The notes under the pieces are model-generated. The model was not told the origin of the DNA and did not search any database. It worked only from the letters and a program-made list of their open reading frames with translations. Of a DNA stretch of 64,000 nt, positions 9,479 through 18,372 are shown piece by piece. Source of the stretch: Photobacterium sp. DA100 (GTDB taxonomy: Bacteria; Pseudomonadota; Gammaproteobacteria; Enterobacterales; Vibrionaceae); contig NZ_CP119423.1 in the NCBI RefSeq assembly GCF_029223585.1, positions 1,240,001 to 1,304,000 of the forward strand, in the 5' to 3' direction. The first letter of the stretch is position 1. Every line of letters starts with the position of its first letter. A program made the translations under genes and the position numbers.

Positions 9479-10780
9479 TTACACAATCATAGGCGCCAGC
9501 AGGAAGCCACAGACAGTCGAGACCGCGACACCGATTAAGCCCGGCATCAGGAATGGGTGGTCGAAAATATTCTTGCCCATGCGGGTTGAACCTGTGGAGT
9601 CGAACTCAATTGCGGCCAACGAGGTTGGGTAGGTCGGAAGCACAAATACCCCAGTGACCGCAACGAATGAAGCCAGGATCGCCCAGTGTGGCACTTGTAG
9701 GCTCAATGCCAATGGAATGATCAATGGCGTTGTCGCGCCTTGCGAAAGTAATAGGGTGCAAGTACCGAACAACACCAGTGACAGCAGCATCGGGTAAGAT
9801 TGCAGCAAGGAGCCGGCAAACTCTTTGATTTCAGGCAGGTAGGCATTCACCATGGTTGAGCCCATGGTCACAATACCAAGGATAACCGCGACAGAGCTCA
9901 TGCCGGAGCGGAAAGTGGTGGTGCGGATGATCTTCTCAGGATCAACATTGCACATCGGGACCATCAAGCAAGCAACGGCGAACATCGAAACAATGATGAT
10001 ATCGCGGGTCGACATCATGCTGCCGTCGGCAAAGTGTGGGCGCAACACAGGGAAAGCGGCATAGACCACAATGGCAACGGTGGCGATGAGAAACAGCATG
10101 ACAGAATATTTTGCTTTCGGTGCCAGGGTAATACTTTGCTGTTGCTTTTGTTCCTGAGCCTGTTGGAGGCGGGCAAGGTAAACAGGATCATCTTTTAATT
10201 CACAGCCTTGGCGTGACGCAATGAATGCACCAACCATCGCGGCGATAAAAGATGCAGGTAGGCAAACTGCCATGATTTCCAAGAAGCTGACACCGATCGG
10301 CTCCATGATCGAAATCATGGCGGCCATGGCTGCAGAGATAGGGGAGCCCGAAATCGCTACCTGTGAAGCAACCACAGCGCCTGCCAGCGGGCGGGAAGGG
10401 CGCACGCCGATCTCCTTGGCGACTTCCGAAATGACCGGCAAGGTCGAGAACACGGTGTAACCGGTACCGGCCATGATGGTCATCAGCCAGGTGATCATCG
10501 GGGCCAGAAAGCAGATGTATTTCGGGTTGCGGCGCATCAGGTTACCGGCATGGTGGACCAGCCAATCCATCCCGCCCGCGGCCTGCATAGTGGAAGCCGC
10601 GGTCACGACGGCCATGATGATCAAAATAACATTGACGGCGGGGGCGCTGGGCTCCAGACCAAAGCCGAGGGTCAATATCGCCAGTCCCAACCCGCCGGCG
10701 AGGCCGACGCCGAGTCCGCCCATTTTTAATCCCCAGTATATGCAGCCTAATACCACTAACAGCTCTATTGCTACTAACAT
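9479..10780 (-). CDS. Anaerobic C4-dicarboxylate transporter, DcuA/DcuB family
   Basis: 433-residue inner-membrane carrier with 10-12 hydrophobic segments. Family signatures include LMRRNPKYICFLAPMITW, AGTGYTVFSTLPVISEVAKE, RPSRPLAGAVVASQ and the C-terminal LPTYPTSLAAIEFDSTGSTR. These proteins exchange fumarate, aspartate or succinate during anaerobic growth. The length matches DcuA better than DcuB, but I cannot separate them firmly. The ATG at 10780 has AGGAAAAACT in front and matches the family N-terminus; a longer frame is not supported. A neighbouring racemase suggests aspartate as a substrate. Confidence 0.9.
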   Translation of the reverse strand: MLVAIELLVVLGCIYWGLKMGGLGVGLAGGLGLAILTLGFGLEPSAPAVNVILIIMAVVTAASTMQAAGGMDWLVHHAGNLMRRNPKYICFLAPMITWLMTIMAGTGYTVFSTLPVISEVAKEIGVRPSRPLAGAVVASQVAISGSPISAAMAAMISIMEPIGVSFLEIMAVCLPASFIAAMVGAFIASRQGCELKDDPVYLARLQQAQEQKQQQSITLAPKAKYSVMLFLIATVAIVVYAAFPVLRPHFADGSMMSTRDIIIVSMFAVACLMVPMCNVDPEKIIRTTTFRSGMSSVAVILGIVTMGSTMVNAYLPEIKEFAGSLLQSYPMLLSLVLFGTCTLLLSQGATTPLIIPLALSLQVPHWAILASFVAVTGVFVLPTYPTSLAAIEFDSTGSTRMGKNIFDHPFLMPGLIGVAVSTVCGFLLAPMIV

Positions 10781-11157
10781 AGTTTTTCCTGTCCGTTTGA
10801 AATGATAAAACCTTGAAATCTTTGCGGGTATAGTGCGGAAATGGTTTTGGGGTGTTAAATGCCAAATATTGCTTCGCGATACCGAATCGGCATAGGGGCT
10901 ACGCCAAAACTGGGACTGAGTTAACAGACCTGTGAGGTAAGGCCTTAATTCTGCACAAAATAGCAACGACTTTCGATGGCAAAGTAGCCACTGTTACTGG
11001 CGCAGTGAAGCAACAGGCATCGGTTTTTTTGTGACTTGGGTATGACCGATTCCAAACTGGAATGGGTTGTGGTCCGTCGTTTCGCTGTTCGAATTCTCAC
11101 TGAAATGATACTTTTCTGAGCCTTAACTCAAGCACTTAACCGAAGAGAAATAAACAA
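10781..11157. other. Divergent intergenic region, Dcu carrier / TSUP copy 2
   Basis: About 377 bases that must carry both promoters. No clear FNR (TTGAT-N4-ATCAA) or CRP palindrome was found. Confidence 0.4.
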
Positions 11158-11928
11158 ATGGAGTTGTCATTTGACGTATTGGGGCTGCTTTTCCTGGTTG
11201 CAGCACTGGCAGGATTTATCGATGCAATCGCAGGGGGGGGAGGGTTGCTGACAGTCCCAGCCCTGCTGGCAGCCGGCGTGCCGCCCACCCAAGCGCTGGC
11301 AACCAACAAATTGCAGGGGTCATTCGGCAGCTTTTCTGCCTCGTTGTACTTTATCCGCAATGGTTTGGTCAGTTTGGGTGAGATGCGCAATGCGATTGTC
11401 TTTACTTTTATCGGTGCCGCGACAGGGGCCGAGCTGGTCCAGCGCATCGATGCGGGGGTGTTGACCCAGCTGATCCCTATTTTGCTGGTGTGCATTTCCC
11501 TGTATTTCTTGTTCGCGCCGCAGGTCGGGCAAGGGGGAGGCACGCCGAAACTGTCCGATAACATTTTTGCCTTGGCGGTGGGCACCAGTATTGGCTTCTA
11601 CGACGGTTTCTTTGGACCGGGGGCGGGGGCACTCTATACCATCTGCTTTGTGGCCATTGCCCAGTTTGGTTTGGTGGAAGCCACGGCGCGAACCAAGATC
11701 CTCAACTTCACCTCGAACTTTGCGGCCCTGCTGTTTTTCATCTTTGCCGGCCTGCCGGTGTGGGAAATCGGTATTATCATGGCTGTCGGCGGGTTTATTG
11801 GGGCGAGAATGGGGGCCAAGGTCGTTATTTCCAAGGGGCGCAAGCTGATCAGGCCGATGGTGGTGATCACCTCGATGTGCATGGCGATCAAATTGCTAGT
11901 TGAACAGAATCCGCAATGGTTTCAATAA
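11158..11928 (+). CDS. TSUP (TauE/SafE) family permease, copy 2
   Basis: 256-residue permease closely related to the gene at 6783. Long runs are identical, including AGFIDAIAGGGG, LTVPALLAAG, LNFTSNFAALLFFI and KGRKLIRP; about two thirds or more of residues match by eye. It has the same two-repeat membrane layout. Its last 41 bases overlap the 3' end of the opposing LysR gene. The two copies bracket the racemase/LysR/Dcu group. Substrate unknown. Confidence 0.9.
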   Translation: MELSFDVLGLLFLVAALAGFIDAIAGGGGLLTVPALLAAGVPPTQALATNKLQGSFGSFSASLYFIRNGLVSLGEMRNAIVFTFIGAATGAELVQRIDAGVLTQLIPILLVCISLYFLFAPQVGQGGGTPKLSDNIFALAVGTSIGFYDGFFGPGAGALYTICFVAIAQFGLVEATARTKILNFTSNFAALLFFIFAGLPVWEIGIIMAVGGFIGARMGAKVVISKGRKLIRPMVVITSMCMAIKLLVEQNPQWFQ

Positions 11929-12733
11929 GCCGGCGTGTCCGCGGAGACTGGAAGCTATTTGGGCGATAGCAGAGTTGGACCGGACGCGTTAACTGATCCA
12001 AGAATGGAAAGTGGTGGCAGTGGTGAGGGGCAATGTTGAGCGTGTTGACGATCGAAATGGGCACCAAAGCCGCTGCGACACCGCTCAGGGCCAGTTGGGC
12101 GGCGGCAGTATAGGAATCCATTTCCATGTAGGGGACGATCCCTGCCTTCTGCAATGAGCTGGCCTGATTGGCATTGGCCGGGTTTTTCAGGTCATTGACC
12201 AACAGTTTGCTCGGAGGCTGGGTAAGGATCTGGTGGCTCACCACTGAAAACGGTTCATCAAACAGGTGGGTCACCGCCAATCCGTGCTGGGGCGGCAGGT
12301 GACCAGCGCAGAAACCGACGGCGGCATCGCCAGCCTGGACCCGCTCGACAATGATCGGAGTATGGTGGGTACTGATGGTAAGAAAAGGATCCTGCTGGAT
12401 GTATTCTCCCATCAAAGGTGCCAGGTAGCCTGCAACCAAGGTTTCAGAGCAGGCCAAATGGATAACCGTGCGATCATCGACATCAAGTTGATCGAAAATT
12501 TGTCCTTTCAGGGCCTTGAAACCGGGCTCGACCGCAGCGATCAGCTGCAGGGCATCGGCGGTCAGCTTGATACGCCGACCGTCAGGCTCGATAAGCTTTT
12601 TGCCGATCCGCTGTTCCAGTTTGGCAATGCGCTTGCTGACGGCACTCTGGCTGAGATACAGGCGGCTGCCTGCTTTGCTCATGGTACCCTCTTGGGCCAG
12701 TACCAGCAGCGTTTCAATCCCTTCAAGTAACAA
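11888..12733 (-). CDS. LysR-family transcriptional regulator
   Basis: 281-residue LysR regulator: N-terminal HTH (GTMSKAGSRLYLSQSAVSKR) and a LysR substrate-binding domain from about residue 90. The start is a TTG at 12733 with AGGA about 9 bases upstream. It lies 27 bases behind the MarR gene on the same strand, so the two may be co-transcribed, and its tail overlaps the TSUP gene head-on. Given this arrangement it is a candidate regulator of that TSUP gene (inference). Confidence 0.85.
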   Translation of the reverse strand: MLLEGIETLLVLAQEGTMSKAGSRLYLSQSAVSKRIAKLEQRIGKKLIEPDGRRIKLTADALQLIAAVEPGFKALKGQIFDQLDVDDRTVIHLACSETLVAGYLAPLMGEYIQQDPFLTISTHHTPIIVERVQAGDAAVGFCAGHLPPQHGLAVTHLFDEPFSVVSHQILTQPPSKLLVNDLKNPANANQASSLQKAGIVPYMEMDSYTAAAQLALSGVAAALVPISIVNTLNIAPHHCHHFPFLDQLTRPVQLCYRPNSFQSPRTRRLIETIADSVQLAI

Positions 12734-12760
12734 TCGTGTTATTCCTGTACTTGAAACCGA

Positions 12761-13246
12761 TTAGCGCTCGGTTTCTTGTTTGGTAATGCTGCCAACTTCC
12801 AGCATGGCGGCAACATCAAGGTGCTCGGCATTCATCATCGAAGAAATCCGCTGTACAGAAGACAATAGCAGCGATTGTTCCCATTCTTCCAAGCGCTGGA
12901 AGCGGGCGACAAAATCTTCTTGCAGCGGCGGCGGTGCTTTTGCCAGCAGCTCTCTTCCTTCATCGGTGAGGTAGGCGTGGACTTTGCGCTTGTCCAGTTT
13001 GCTACGCTCACGGATCACCAAGTGACGCTTTTCCAATCGGTCTAGAATCGTGGTGGCTGTCGCTTGGCTCATGTTGGTGTTGTTGGAAAGCTGACGGATA
13101 GTCACTTCGCCGGAATCGCGTATTGCGCGCATCAACACTAGCTGGGGGCCGGTTAAACCAGCAAGCTTGTTTAATTTGCGCGAATGCAGATCGATTGCTC
13201 GGATGATTTGGCGCAGGGCAATCAAGACTTCTTCGTGCTTGTCCAT
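12761..13246 (-). CDS. MarR-family transcriptional regulator
   Basis: 161-residue MarR protein with a winged helix (VTIRQLSNNTNMSQATATTILDRL) and the wing RERSKLDKRKVHAYLTDEG. The ribosome site AGGAGAG precedes the ATG by a few bases. From memory it resembles the Vibrio CosR/EctR group (RQIIRAID..., PPPLQEDFV, LEEWEQSLLLSS), which regulates compatible-solute genes; no ectoine genes are nearby, so the target is elsewhere or different. Upstream of a LysR gene on the same strand. Confidence 0.88.
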   Translation of the reverse strand: MDKHEEVLIALRQIIRAIDLHSRKLNKLAGLTGPQLVLMRAIRDSGEVTIRQLSNNTNMSQATATTILDRLEKRHLVIRERSKLDKRKVHAYLTDEGRELLAKAPPPLQEDFVARFQRLEEWEQSLLLSSVQRISSMMNAEHLDVAAMLEVGSITKQETER

Positions 13247-13392
13247 ATTACTCTCCTAATTAGTGCTCGGCGAAATTACAACAAACCGGCGAAAGTTGGA
13301 AGCCTTACTTTTCATAATGTTGTCTCGATCTGATTTGTTCCCGGTGAAAGGTGAAGCTTATTGGCAAAGAAAAAGCATTTACATTTTCTTAC

Positions 13393-13441
13393 AATCTTAG
13401 TTATCATTATCGGAATAAAAACAATTCTCACTTTCATTATT
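13393..13441 (+). promoter_or_regulatory. Two putative Fur sites before the imelysin cluster
   Basis: AATCTTAGTTATCATTATC at 13393-13411 matches 13 of 19 positions of the Fur consensus, and 13423-13441 matches 11 of 19; both carry TCATTAT. They lie just upstream of a TATAAAAT box at 13451-13458. Iron repression of the downstream cluster is inferred. Confidence 0.5.
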
Positions 13442-13450
13442 GTTTGTGGG

Positions 13451-13458
13451 TATAAAAT
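13451..13458 (+). promoter_or_regulatory. -10 box of the imelysin cluster
   Basis: TATAAAAT. It places the transcript start near 13464, which leaves no leader for the ATG at 13468 and favours the ATG at 13480. The -35 is poor. Confidence 0.5.
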
Positions 13459-13479
13459 AGCTTTCACATGGATGAAAAA

Positions 13480-14742
13480 ATGATTAAGACTCAATTCCCT
13501 CGTAATTTGATTATGGCTGCTTTTTGGGCGGCTCCCGTAATGGCGGATGCCGCTGATGTTTCCAAGCAGCAAGTGGTCACCCACTATGCAGATCTCGCCC
13601 ATAGCGTTTACAGTGACTCGCTAGCCACAGCGCAGGAGCTGGATAAGGCCATTGATGCGTTCATTGCAGCCCCGGCACCGAACACCTTGGCGCAAGCGCG
13701 CACCGCCTGGAAAGCGGCGCGAGTGCCCTACCAGCAATCCGAGGTGTTCCGTTTTGGCAACGCGGTGGTGGATGACTGGGAAGGGCAACTCAATGCATGG
13801 CCGCTGGATGAGGGCTTGATCGATTACGTGGCCGGTGACTATCAGTATGAGCTGGGCAATGAAGGGGCGAAAGCCAACATTGTGGCCAGCCAGTCCGTTC
13901 AGGTTGGCAACAAGCTGGTAGATACTGCCGAGATCACCCCTGAGTTATTGGCCAGCCTCAATGAGATCGGGGGATCGGAAGCCAATGTCGCAACGGGCTA
14001 TCATGCGATCGAGTTTCTGCTTTGGGGCCAGGACCTCAACGGTACTGATCCGGGGGCTGGGCAGCGCCAGTACACCGACTTTGCCTATGGTGAAGCCTGT
14101 ACCAATGGCAACTGCGAGCGGCGCCGCGATTACCTGAAAGCGGCCTCGGTACTGCTGCAAAATGATCTCGGCTGGATGGTGCAGCAGTGGTCTCCGGCGG
14201 TGGCGGGAAATTACCGTGCCGAGTTGCTGGCGGATTCGGCTGATAACGGATTGCGTAAAATTCTGTTCGGTATGGGGTCATTGTCGCTGGGCGAATTGGC
14301 GGGCGAGCGCATGAAAGTTGCGCTCGAAGCGCATTCGACCGAAGACGAGCACGATTGTTTCTCAGACAATACTCATAACTCCCATTACTACAACGAGCAG
14401 GGGATCTATAACGTCTACACCGGTACCTATATGCGGGTAAACGGTACCTTGGTATCGGGCCCGAGCCTCCACGATCTCGTCGCCAGCAATGATAAAGGCG
14501 CGGCCGAGGCCATTCAGGCTGAATTCGACCGTGCACGCAGCCAAGTCTATACCTTGGTCGAGTCGGCGGAAAAACAGGATCAGGCTTTTGACCAGCTGAT
14601 TGCGGCAGGCAACCAGGCGGGCAATGCCTTGGTGAATGCATCAATTCTGGCATTGGTAAAGCAGACCGCGAGCATTGAGCAGGCTGCGTCGATCATCGGG
14701 GTGAGCAACCTCAACCCAGATACCGCCGACCACCAGTTCTAA
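13480..14742 (+). CDS. Imelysin (peptidase M75 family) iron-regulated protein
   Basis: 420-residue exported imelysin/IrpA-like protein. Residues 1-23 are a signal peptide (LIMAAFWAAPVMADA). The family GxHxxE motif is present in ATGYHAIEFLLWG, with WKAARVPYQQSEVFRFGN upstream. Despite the peptidase name, family members are thought to bind iron or act in iron uptake at the cell envelope. The ATG at 13480 (GGA 8 bases upstream) is chosen over 13468 because of the -10 position. First gene of a four-gene cluster behind two Fur-like sites. Confidence 0.9.
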   Translation: MIKTQFPRNLIMAAFWAAPVMADAADVSKQQVVTHYADLAHSVYSDSLATAQELDKAIDAFIAAPAPNTLAQARTAWKAARVPYQQSEVFRFGNAVVDDWEGQLNAWPLDEGLIDYVAGDYQYELGNEGAKANIVASQSVQVGNKLVDTAEITPELLASLNEIGGSEANVATGYHAIEFLLWGQDLNGTDPGAGQRQYTDFAYGEACTNGNCERRRDYLKAASVLLQNDLGWMVQQWSPAVAGNYRAELLADSADNGLRKILFGMGSLSLGELAGERMKVALEAHSTEDEHDCFSDNTHNSHYYNEQGIYNVYTGTYMRVNGTLVSGPSLHDLVASNDKGAAEAIQAEFDRARSQVYTLVESAEKQDQAFDQLIAAGNQAGNALVNASILALVKQTASIEQAASIIGVSNLNPDTADHQF

Positions 14743-14751
14743 CCTCACCAC

Positions 14752-14773
14752 AAAGGGCTCGCCTGAGCCCTTT
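14752..14773 (+). terminator. Hairpin after first imelysin gene
   Basis: Stem AAAGGGCTC / GAGCCCTTT with loop GCCT. No U-run follows; it could attenuate rather than stop transcription into the di-heme gene 28 bases later. Confidence 0.55.
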
Positions 14774-14801
14774 CGTCATCTCAAACTTTACAGCTCGAGC
14801 G

Positions 14802-16235
14802 ATGAAAATGAAGTTGCCTTTCATGTTATCTGCAGCCGGATTGCTGCTCTCTATACTGTTTTCTCTTTCCACATCAGCCCAAGCCAGCCCTCTCCCGGTC
14901 GACGATGCCCTGGCGATGAAATCCGGTGGCAATACTACAGTGATAAAAAGCGGCGCCAACGCTTTTTCCCTACCGGCGGCGAACTTACCGCTGTCAAAGC
15001 GGCTCGACTTTAGCGTCGGAAACAGTTTTTTCCGCAACCCTTGGGTACAAGCACCGGCAACGACCGACGCCCGTGATGGCTTGGGGCCACTGTTCAACAC
15101 CAATGGCTGCCAAAACTGCCACATCAAAGATGGCCGAGGCCATCCTCCGCAGGAAGGAGACAGTAACGCGGTGTCGATGCTGGTGCGTTTGAGTATCCCG
15201 GCCCTGACGGCGGAGCAGAAGCAGGCCGTTATTAAAAGCGGGGTGATCCCCGATCCGGTTTATGGCGGACAGCTGCAAGACTTTGCGCTCTCCGGTGCCA
15301 AGCCGGAGGGACAGATCGTACTGAGCTACCGGGCGGTCCCGGTAACCATGGCCGACGGCGAGATCATTACCCTGCGCCAGCCGCAACTGGCCATCACCGA
15401 TTTGCAATATGGCCCGATGCACCCGCAGGTGATGATGTCGGCGCGTATCGCCCCGCCGATGATCGGCCTCGGGTTGCTTGAACTGATCCCAGAACAAACA
15501 CTGGAGCAGATTGCCAATGAGCAGCAGGCAGAAGAAAAGGGGATCTCCGGTAAGCTCAACCGGGTGTGGGACGTTGAAGCGCAGGGCTTCGCGGTAGGGC
15601 GTTTTGGCTGGAAAGCCGGACAGCCTAGCTTGATGCAGCAGAATGCTGCCGCGTTCAATGGCGATTTGGGGTTGACCAGTGATTTGTTCCCGGTGGAGAA
15701 CTGCTCTGAGATGCAACTGGTTTGTGATCGGCTCCCCAATGGTGGAGAGCCAGAGGTAAGCCGCAATGTGTTGACCTTTGTTGAATTTTATTCTCGCCAT
15801 CTGGCTGTCCCTGCTCGCCGCAATGTCAATGATCCGCAAGTTGTCAAAGGGGAAGCTCTGTTTGCTGCAGTTGGCTGCCAGAGCTGTCATGTCACCCAAG
15901 TCAGGACGGCGAAAAATACGGACTTCCCGGCGTTGTCCGAACAGCTTATTAATCCTTATACCGATTTGTTGCTCCATGATATGGGCGAGGGTTTGGCAGA
16001 CAACCGCGGCGAGTACCTTGCCAATGGACGAGAATGGCGCACGGCACCGTTATGGGGCTTGGGCTATACCGAGGAAGTCAATGGCCATACCAACCTGCTT
16101 CATGACGGCCGGGCACGCAATGTGATGGAAGCGATCTTATGGCATGGCGGAGAAGCCCAGCCAAGCCGCGATCAGGTTGTGGCACTGCCGAAAACTGACC
16201 GGGAGGCACTGGTCGCCTTCCTGCATTCACTGTAG
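14802..16235 (+). CDS. Di-heme oxidoreductase (DUF1111, thiol-oxidoreductase-like)
   Basis: 477-residue secreted c-type cytochrome. Signal peptide at residues 1-29, then two heme attachment motifs: CQNCH at about residue 103 and CQSCH at about 359. The C-terminal half has the DUF1111 pattern LLHDMGEGLAD, WRTAPLWGLGYT and LLHDGRARNVMEAILWHGGE. It resembles bacterial di-heme peroxidase-type enzymes and is regularly found with imelysin genes. The probable role is redox handling of iron in the periplasm (inference). It follows the first imelysin and precedes the second by 9 bases. Confidence 0.92.
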   Translation: MKMKLPFMLSAAGLLLSILFSLSTSAQASPLPVDDALAMKSGGNTTVIKSGANAFSLPAANLPLSKRLDFSVGNSFFRNPWVQAPATTDARDGLGPLFNTNGCQNCHIKDGRGHPPQEGDSNAVSMLVRLSIPALTAEQKQAVIKSGVIPDPVYGGQLQDFALSGAKPEGQIVLSYRAVPVTMADGEIITLRQPQLAITDLQYGPMHPQVMMSARIAPPMIGLGLLELIPEQTLEQIANEQQAEEKGISGKLNRVWDVEAQGFAVGRFGWKAGQPSLMQQNAAAFNGDLGLTSDLFPVENCSEMQLVCDRLPNGGEPEVSRNVLTFVEFYSRHLAVPARRNVNDPQVVKGEALFAAVGCQSCHVTQVRTAKNTDFPALSEQLINPYTDLLLHDMGEGLADNRGEYLANGREWRTAPLWGLGYTEEVNGHTNLLHDGRARNVMEAILWHGGEAQPSRDQVVALPKTDREALVAFLHSL

Positions 16236-16244
16236 GGGGCGGCA

Positions 16245-17249
16245 ATGAGGAAAAACGGGATGCTTCCGATGTTAACGCTGGTGGTATTGGCGGGCTGTGA
16301 CAGTGATGTCAACGAAATTAGCCAAGCTGTGCACCAGCAGCACCTTGCCGCGGCGCAGCAGTTTGCGGTCGCGGCGGTGGGGCTGAATGACTCCCTCTCT
16401 GGGCTGTGCCGCAACGACGGCACAGCGTCGCTGGAGGCGGCGCAGCAGGCGTGGACCCATACCATGCAGAGCTGGATGCCGTTTCAGGGGCGCGACAAAG
16501 GCAGCGAAGCGGCGTTGTCGCTCAGTTGGCAGATTCAATTTTGGCCGGACAAGAAAAACACCACAGGGAGAAAACTGGACCAGTTGCTGAAACAAGGAAC
16601 GCAATGGAGCGTCGCAACACTGGCTGGTCAGAGTGTTGCGGTCCAAGGATTGGGGGCCGCCGAATGGTTTTTGTATGACAGCCCACAGGTATTGCAGTCG
16701 GCCAAAGGCTGCCTGTTGGCCGTGGCGGTGGCGGCAAATATCCAGCACAGTGGGGAAGCCCTGGCCAGCGCGTGGCAAGACAACCCATGGCAAGCCATGA
16801 CGCCAGAATTGGCTCTGGGGGAGTATCTCGGCGCGCTGAACAACCAGCTCGACTACAGCATCAAGAAACTGCAGCGGCCGATGGGCCAGCCTGGTTATCC
16901 CAGGCCTTATCAGGCGGAGTCTTGGCGCTCTGGTACTTCGCTGGAGAACCTCAGGGCCAGTGTGGCTGCGATGGAGCAGCTTTACCTGGCCGGGGGACAC
17001 GGGCTGGACAGCTTGCTGCGAGACCGGGGGTATGGCGCGACCGCGGATCGCCTCGCGGATCAGTTTGCGGCCTTACTGGCATCTTGGCCTGCCGAGCCAT
17101 CGCTGACAGCCATGCTCAATAGCCGGGAGGGCTATCGTCAGTTGCTCAATATTTTCAATGGGTTGGAATATATCCAGTTAATGCTACAGGACGAAGTGGC
17201 AGCTGAATTGGGCATTAAAGTGGGGTTTAATGCAACCGATGGTGACTGA
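16245..17249 (+). CDS. Imelysin-family lipoprotein (second copy)
   Basis: 334-residue envelope lipoprotein: signal peptide with lipobox LAGC near residue 18, then an imelysin domain. At the position of the family GxHxxE motif this copy reads GLGAAEWFLYD, so the histidine is missing while the glutamate remains. It may have lost metal binding or use another ligand. It lies 9 bases after the di-heme gene and overlaps the DUF1513 gene by 20 bases, which implies one transcript. Confidence 0.85.
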   Translation: MRKNGMLPMLTLVVLAGCDSDVNEISQAVHQQHLAAAQQFAVAAVGLNDSLSGLCRNDGTASLEAAQQAWTHTMQSWMPFQGRDKGSEAALSLSWQIQFWPDKKNTTGRKLDQLLKQGTQWSVATLAGQSVAVQGLGAAEWFLYDSPQVLQSAKGCLLAVAVAANIQHSGEALASAWQDNPWQAMTPELALGEYLGALNNQLDYSIKKLQRPMGQPGYPRPYQAESWRSGTSLENLRASVAAMEQLYLAGGHGLDSLLRDRGYGATADRLADQFAALLASWPAEPSLTAMLNSREGYRQLLNIFNGLEYIQLMLQDEVAAELGIKVGFNATDGD

Positions 17250-18372
17250 TCAAACACGGCGCCGGCTGCTGCTCGGTGCATTGGGTAGCGCAGCCCTGCG
17301 TCCCTGGTCAGCGATTGTGGCAGCCAGTTCGCTTGCCGGCTGCAGCCTGCCGGCCTCATTCAACAGTATCACTTCAGAGGCGGCAATTGTGGGCTGCAGC
17401 CGTCAAATTGATGGGCGTTACGGCGTGGTGGTTGCGAACGATAAGGGCTTTCCGCTATACCAACTGCCGCTGCCAGAGCGCGGGCATGGGATTGCCTTGC
17501 AGCCTAACGGTACCTTGGCGGCGGCATTCAGCCGTCGGCCAGGAAGCTATCTGCAGGTATTCGACTATCGCCAGGGGGTGGCATGGCCTATTTATACAGC
17601 CCTGCCAAACCGCCACTTCTACGGCCATGGCGTATTTTCCCCCGACGGGAAGCTGATCTACGCCACTGAGGGGATCCGCCAGAGCAGCGAAGGGATCATC
17701 GGGGTCTATGCACTGGAAACTTTGGGGGCAGGGCGGTTAGAAAAGGTCGCCGAGTTCAGCGGGTTTGGTATCGGGCCGCATGAAGTGGTGTTGGCGGATG
17801 AGCAAACGCTGGCCATCGGAGTCGGCGGCGTACACACCCGAGGCCGGACACCGCTTAATCTAGGCAATATGCGGCCGGCTCTGGTCTACCTGGACCGTGA
17901 AACAGGGGAGGTTGTTGATAAAGCGATCTTGGCAGACAAGCAGCTTAGTATCCGCCACTTGAGTGTCACCGATACCGGAGCGATTGCGTGCGGGCAGCAG
18001 TACCGCGGCTTGCCTGAAGACGCGGCTCCCCTGGTGGCCCTTCACCGCCGGGGAGAGGGCGAAGAGCTTCAACCGCTGTTGGCTGAAGAGGAACAGTGGC
18101 TGCGTTTCAATCATTACATTGCCAGCATTGCCAGCTTGGAAGGGTTCCTGTTGGCGACCTCCCCGCGGGGAAATTGCTATGGAATTTGGCATGAGGTGAG
18201 CCGTGAGTTAGTGGAGCTGCGCCCACTGGTTGATGCGTCTGGCGTCGGTGTGAAGAACGGAAGGTGGCTTGTTGGCTCGGGAGCCGGAAAAGTTTTATCA
18301 ATTAATCCTTCAAAAGAGGCGCTGTCGGTACAAAGCCCGGTGATGTGGGACAATCACTGGAATATTGTCTGA
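17230..18372 (+). CDS. DUF1513 protein, Tat-exported
   Basis: 380-residue protein of the DUF1513 family, predicted as a beta-propeller-like secreted domain. The N-terminus carries a twin-arginine signal (TRRRLLLGALGSAA) and a later LAGC that could serve as lipobox. Family features are GHGIALQPNGTLAAAFSRRPG, HFYGHGVFSPDGKLIYATE and GIGPHEVVL. DUF1513 genes are commonly the last member of imelysin/di-heme clusters. Tat export suggests folding, possibly with a cofactor, before transport. Function unknown. Confidence 0.88.
   Translation: MQPMVTDQTRRRLLLGALGSAALRPWSAIVAASSLAGCSLPASFNSITSEAAIVGCSRQIDGRYGVVVANDKGFPLYQLPLPERGHGIALQPNGTLAAAFSRRPGSYLQVFDYRQGVAWPIYTALPNRHFYGHGVFSPDGKLIYATEGIRQSSEGIIGVYALETLGAGRLEKVAEFSGFGIGPHEVVLADEQTLAIGVGGVHTRGRTPLNLGNMRPALVYLDRETGEVVDKAILADKQLSIRHLSVTDTGAIACGQQYRGLPEDAAPLVALHRRGEGEELQPLLAEEEQWLRFNHYIASIASLEGFLLATSPRGNCYGIWHEVSRELVELRPLVDASGVGVKNGRWLVGSGAGKVLSINPSKEALSVQSPVMWDNHWNIV

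Noticed and set aside
10781..11157. FNR site for the anaerobic Dcu carrier
   Set aside because: No TTGAT-N4-ATCAA-like palindrome found on either strand by eye.
14994..15977. 327-residue frame antisense to the di-heme gene
   Set aside because: The other strand carries two CxxCH motifs and DUF1111 patterns; this frame has none.
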